A DNA stretch of 16,354 nt from DASSNR01 sp036278935 (GTDB taxonomy: Bacteria; Gemmatimonadota; Gemmatimonadetes; Gemmatimonadales; Gemmatimonadaceae). The stretch spans positions 1 through 16,354 of the forward strand of contig DASUKA010000041.1 in the NCBI GenBank assembly GCA_036278935.1, in the 5' to 3' direction. The notes beneath the pieces are model-generated. The model did not search any database. It saw nothing but the letters and a program-made list of their open reading frames with translations, and was not told the DNA's origin. Positions 14,085 to 16,354 of this stretch are shown here, piece by piece (position 1 is the first letter of the stretch; each line of letters opens with the position of its first letter). The translations under genes were made by a program, and so were the position numbers.

Positions 14085-16312
14085 AACGCATCTGGACCAT
14101 CGCGCAACGCGAGCTGCGCTCGCTGCTGAACCACCCCACGGGGTACGTGCTGCTCATCGCCTTCGTCGCGATCAACGCCTTCCTCTTCTTCCGGCAGGCC
14201 TACCTGATGTCGGTCGCCAGCCTGCGGCCGATGCTCGATCTGCTCCCGTGGGTGTTCCTGCTCTTCGTGCCTGCGGTGACCATGCGGACGCTGGCGGAGG
14301 ACACGCGCAGCGGGCTGCTGGAGCTGGTGCTCGCGCAGCCGCTCACCGAGATGGAGCTGCTCCTGGGCAAGTACATAGGTGCGGTGCTCTTTCTCTGGCT
14401 GGCGCTCGTGCTCACCATTCCCATTCCGCTCGGGCTCTCGCTGGGCGCGGACATGCACTGGGGGCCGATCGTCGCGCAGTACGTGGGCGCGGGGCTGCTC
14501 TCGGCGGGACTGGCCGGCGTGGGCGTGTGGGCGTCGAGCCTCACGCGCAGCCAGATCACGGCGTTCATCCTCGCCGTGGTCGTGACGTTCGTGCTCATTC
14601 TGGTGGGACTCAATCCGCTCATCGTCGGGCTGCCGCCGACGCTCGGCGCCGTGGCCGCGAAGCTCGGGGTGCTGTCGCACTTTCAGAACATCGGGCGCGG
14701 GGTGATCGATCTGCGCGATGCGATCTATTTCGTCTCGCTGGCGGGGGTGTTCCTGGCGCTCGCCTACGGAGCGCTGGTGAGCCGCAAGCTCTCGCGCCAC
14801 GGTGCCACGCTGCCGAGGCTGCGCACCGGCGTCGGCGTGCTGGTGGCGATCCTGATCGCCGTCAACCTGCTGGGGAACGACATCGGCGGGCGGCTCGACC
14901 TCACGCCGGGTCACGCATACACACTGTCCAAGGCGACGAAGCAGATAGTCGGCGGTCTGGATGACATTGTCACCATCAAGCTGTTCGCCTCCGATCAGCT
15001 GCCCACGCAGGCCGCGCTGCTGGAGCGCGACGTGAACGATCTGCTGCGCGACCTGCGCTCGGCCGGGCACGGCAAGATCCGCGTCGTGCGGCGCGATCCC
15101 ACCAAGGATGCCGCGGCGCGGAGCGACGCGCAGAGCCTGGGCATCCAGCCGGTGCAGTTCAACGTGGTGGGGCAGTCCTCGCTCCAGGTGAAGCAGGGCT
15201 ATCTGGGGCTCGCCATCCAGCACGGCGGCAAGACGCAGGCGATCCCCTTCGTGCAGCAGACGGACGACCTGGAGTATCGCATCGTGGCGGCCATCCGCTC
15301 GCTCACCCGTGCGACAAAGCCGGTGGTGGCGATCGTGGATGATGCACAAGGCCCGAACAGCAGCGTGCAGCAGCTCCAGACCCAGCTGGCGAAGTCGTAC
15401 AGCGTGCGGCACGTGTCGTTGGCGGACAGCACGCAACCGGCCACCGATGTGAAGGCGCTGGTGCTGGTGGGGATGCCCGACTCGCTTCCGGCGGGCGCCG
15501 CCGCGAGGCTTGCGGCGTTCTTCAAGCGCGGCGGAAGCGCGCTGGTGCTGGCCGGCGGGATGCAGATCAACACCCGCTTCCCCATGGCGAGCCCGCGTCC
15601 GGTCACCTGGAACGCAGTACTCAAGCCGTTCGGCATCTCGGTGCGGAGCGACATGGTGTACGACCTCGCGTCGAACATGGTGATCCCGGTTCCGGCGCAG
15701 TTCGGCCAGGTGTTGCAGCGGTATCCTTTCTTCATCCGCGCGGCGAGCACGGGGGCGTCGGTGGTGAATCAGGAGCTGGATGACGCGGTGCTCACTTGGG
15801 CCAGCAGCATCGACACCACCGGCGCGGCGGCGGGCACCGTCACGCCGCTGCTCGTCTCCAGCAAGGCCGCGGGGGCGTCGACGGGGGCCACCTCCATCGA
15901 TCCCTCGCGCACCTTCTCGCAGAGCGATCTGTCGCCACGGCTGCTCGCGGTGCAGGTGACGCCCAAAGCGAAGGCCGGCGCCACCGCGCCGGGGCGGGTG
16001 ATCGTGGTGGGGAACTCGGACTTCGTGACCGACCACTTCGTGCAGGGTGCTCCGGAGAATCTGGCCTTCGCGCTGAACGCGGTGGACTGGCTGGCGCAGG
16101 ATGCCGCACTCATCTCCATCCGCTCGAAGAATCGCGGTCCGGCGCCGCTCGCCTTCAGCAGCGCGAGCGAGCGCGACACGGTGAAGTACATCAATCTGAT
16201 CGGGATTCCGCTACTGGTGGCACTCGTGGGCTTCGTGCATCTGGCGAGCCGCCGACGCAAGGCGCGCGAACCCTATTCGCCTATGCGGCCTGAACCGGTG
16301 GGGGTGGCATGA
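14081..16312 (+). CDS. Fused GldF-like ABC-2 permease and GldG-like auxiliary protein
   Basis: 743 residues. Residues 1-250 form an ABC-2 permease: KRIWTIAQRELRSLLNHPTGYV opening (split here as 2-23), about six membrane spans, and AEDTRSGLLELVLAQPLTEMELLLGK between spans 2 and 3. A further span (about 258-272) leads into RLDLTPGHAYTLSKATKQIV, the characteristic start of the GldG / ABC auxiliary (DUF7088-like and DUF4350-like) region, which occupies the periplasmic side to about 700. A final span YINLIGIPLLVALVGFVHLA is followed by a basic cytoplasmic end. In Bacteroidetes GldF and GldG are separate proteins that work with GldA in gliding; here they are one chain, with no stop or restart at the joint. 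Substrate is unknown; outside Bacteroidetes a gliding role should not be assumed. ATGA overlaps join it to both neighbours. Confidence 0.88.
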   Translation: MKRIWTIAQRELRSLLNHPTGYVLLIAFVAINAFLFFRQAYLMSVASLRPMLDLLPWVFLLFVPAVTMRTLAEDTRSGLLELVLAQPLTEMELLLGKYIGAVLFLWLALVLTIPIPLGLSLGADMHWGPIVAQYVGAGLLSAGLAGVGVWASSLTRSQITAFILAVVVTFVLILVGLNPLIVGLPPTLGAVAAKLGVLSHFQNIGRGVIDLRDAIYFVSLAGVFLALAYGALVSRKLSRHGATLPRLRTGVGVLVAILIAVNLLGNDIGGRLDLTPGHAYTLSKATKQIVGGLDDIVTIKLFASDQLPTQAALLERDVNDLLRDLRSAGHGKIRVVRRDPTKDAAARSDAQSLGIQPVQFNVVGQSSLQVKQGYLGLAIQHGGKTQAIPFVQQTDDLEYRIVAAIRSLTRATKPVVAIVDDAQGPNSSVQQLQTQLAKSYSVRHVSLADSTQPATDVKALVLVGMPDSLPAGAAARLAAFFKRGGSALVLAGGMQINTRFPMASPRPVTWNAVLKPFGISVRSDMVYDLASNMVIPVPAQFGQVLQRYPFFIRAASTGASVVNQELDDAVLTWASSIDTTGAAAGTVTPLLVSSKAAGASTGATSIDPSRTFSQSDLSPRLLAVQVTPKAKAGATAPGRVIVVGNSDFVTDHFVQGAPENLAFALNAVDWLAQDAALISIRSKNRGPAPLAFSSASERDTVKYINLIGIPLLVALVGFVHLASRRRKAREPYSPMRPEPVGVA

Positions 16313-16354
16313 CGACGAAACAACTTACCCGACTGGTCGGCGTGCTGGTGATCG
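16309..16354 (+). CDS. Start of a third operon gene, cut by the window end
   Basis: ATG at 16309 overlaps the TGA of the permease fusion (ATGA), and the frame stays open for the remaining 15 codons: MTTKQLTRLVGVLVI. The short basic lead and hydrophobic run suggest an N-terminal membrane anchor. In GldA/F/G-type operons the gene in this position often encodes a DUF4340 protein with just such an anchor; that is an inference from context and 15 residues only. Confidence 0.6.
   Translation, partial: MTTKQLTRLVGVLVI

Noticed and set aside
13520..16036. Long open frame (838 codons) on the minus strand opposite the ABC transporter operon
   Set aside because: It is the antisense of two clearly functional plus-strand genes, its translation is Arg/His/Gln-rich without domains, and such frames are common in DNA with GC-rich third positions.

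Overview
High-GC DNA (strong G/C preference at third codon positions) from a free-living Gram-negative bacterium. Three things fit a member of the Gemmatimonadota or a close relative: outer-membrane and secreted proteins, ATGA-overlapped operons, and dispersed intergenic palindromes whose ends read GGAATGACA. The phylum is an inference from overall style, not from a marker gene. No rRNA, tRNA, CRISPR array, transposase or phage gene was seen.

Layout. 1-486 is the 3' end of a helical-repeat (TPR-like) protein. 680-1312 (-) is a small outer-membrane beta-barrel protein. 1494-3535 (+) is a two-gene threonine operon, thrC-thrB, with an ATGA overlap. 3623-4930 (-) is a class I PLP aminotransferase with a good sigma-70 promoter. 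5041-6471 (+) is a sulfur-carrier pair: a MoaD/ThiS-like protein that appears to lack its N-terminal half, then a MoeB/ThiF-type adenylyltransferase fused to a rhodanese domain. 6752-7195 (+) is a small membrane protein. 7275-9344 (-) holds three uncharacterised genes: a zinc-ribbon membrane protein, a secreted protein and a helical protein. 9471-12566 (-) is a large exported M14-family zinc carboxypeptidase with an amidotransferase-like C-terminal region. 13137-16354 (+) is a GldA/GldF/GldG-type ABC exporter operon in which the GldF-like permease and GldG-like protein are one polypeptide; a further gene begins at the window edge.

How genes work together. ThrB phosphorylates homoserine and ThrC converts the product to threonine; the aminotransferase next door probably handles aspartate or a related amino acid. 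MoeB-rhodanese would adenylate and sulfurate the C-terminal Gly-Gly of a MoaD/ThiS-type carrier. The ABC ATPase, permease/GldG fusion and following gene should form one complex.

Most unusual signal. Four places carry G- or purine-rich runs with a 7-base period, facing pyrimidine-rich partners across a palindromic core: 444-670, 6472-6607, 9345-9466 and 10966-11081. Three lie directly beside stop codons. The fourth is an almost perfect 34-bp inverted repeat sitting in frame inside the carboxypeptidase gene and adding about 35 residues. A purine-rich stretch in thrB and a hydrophilic insert in the aminotransferase may be related scars. This looks like a family of heptad-built inverted-repeat elements that can enter genes without breaking the frame.
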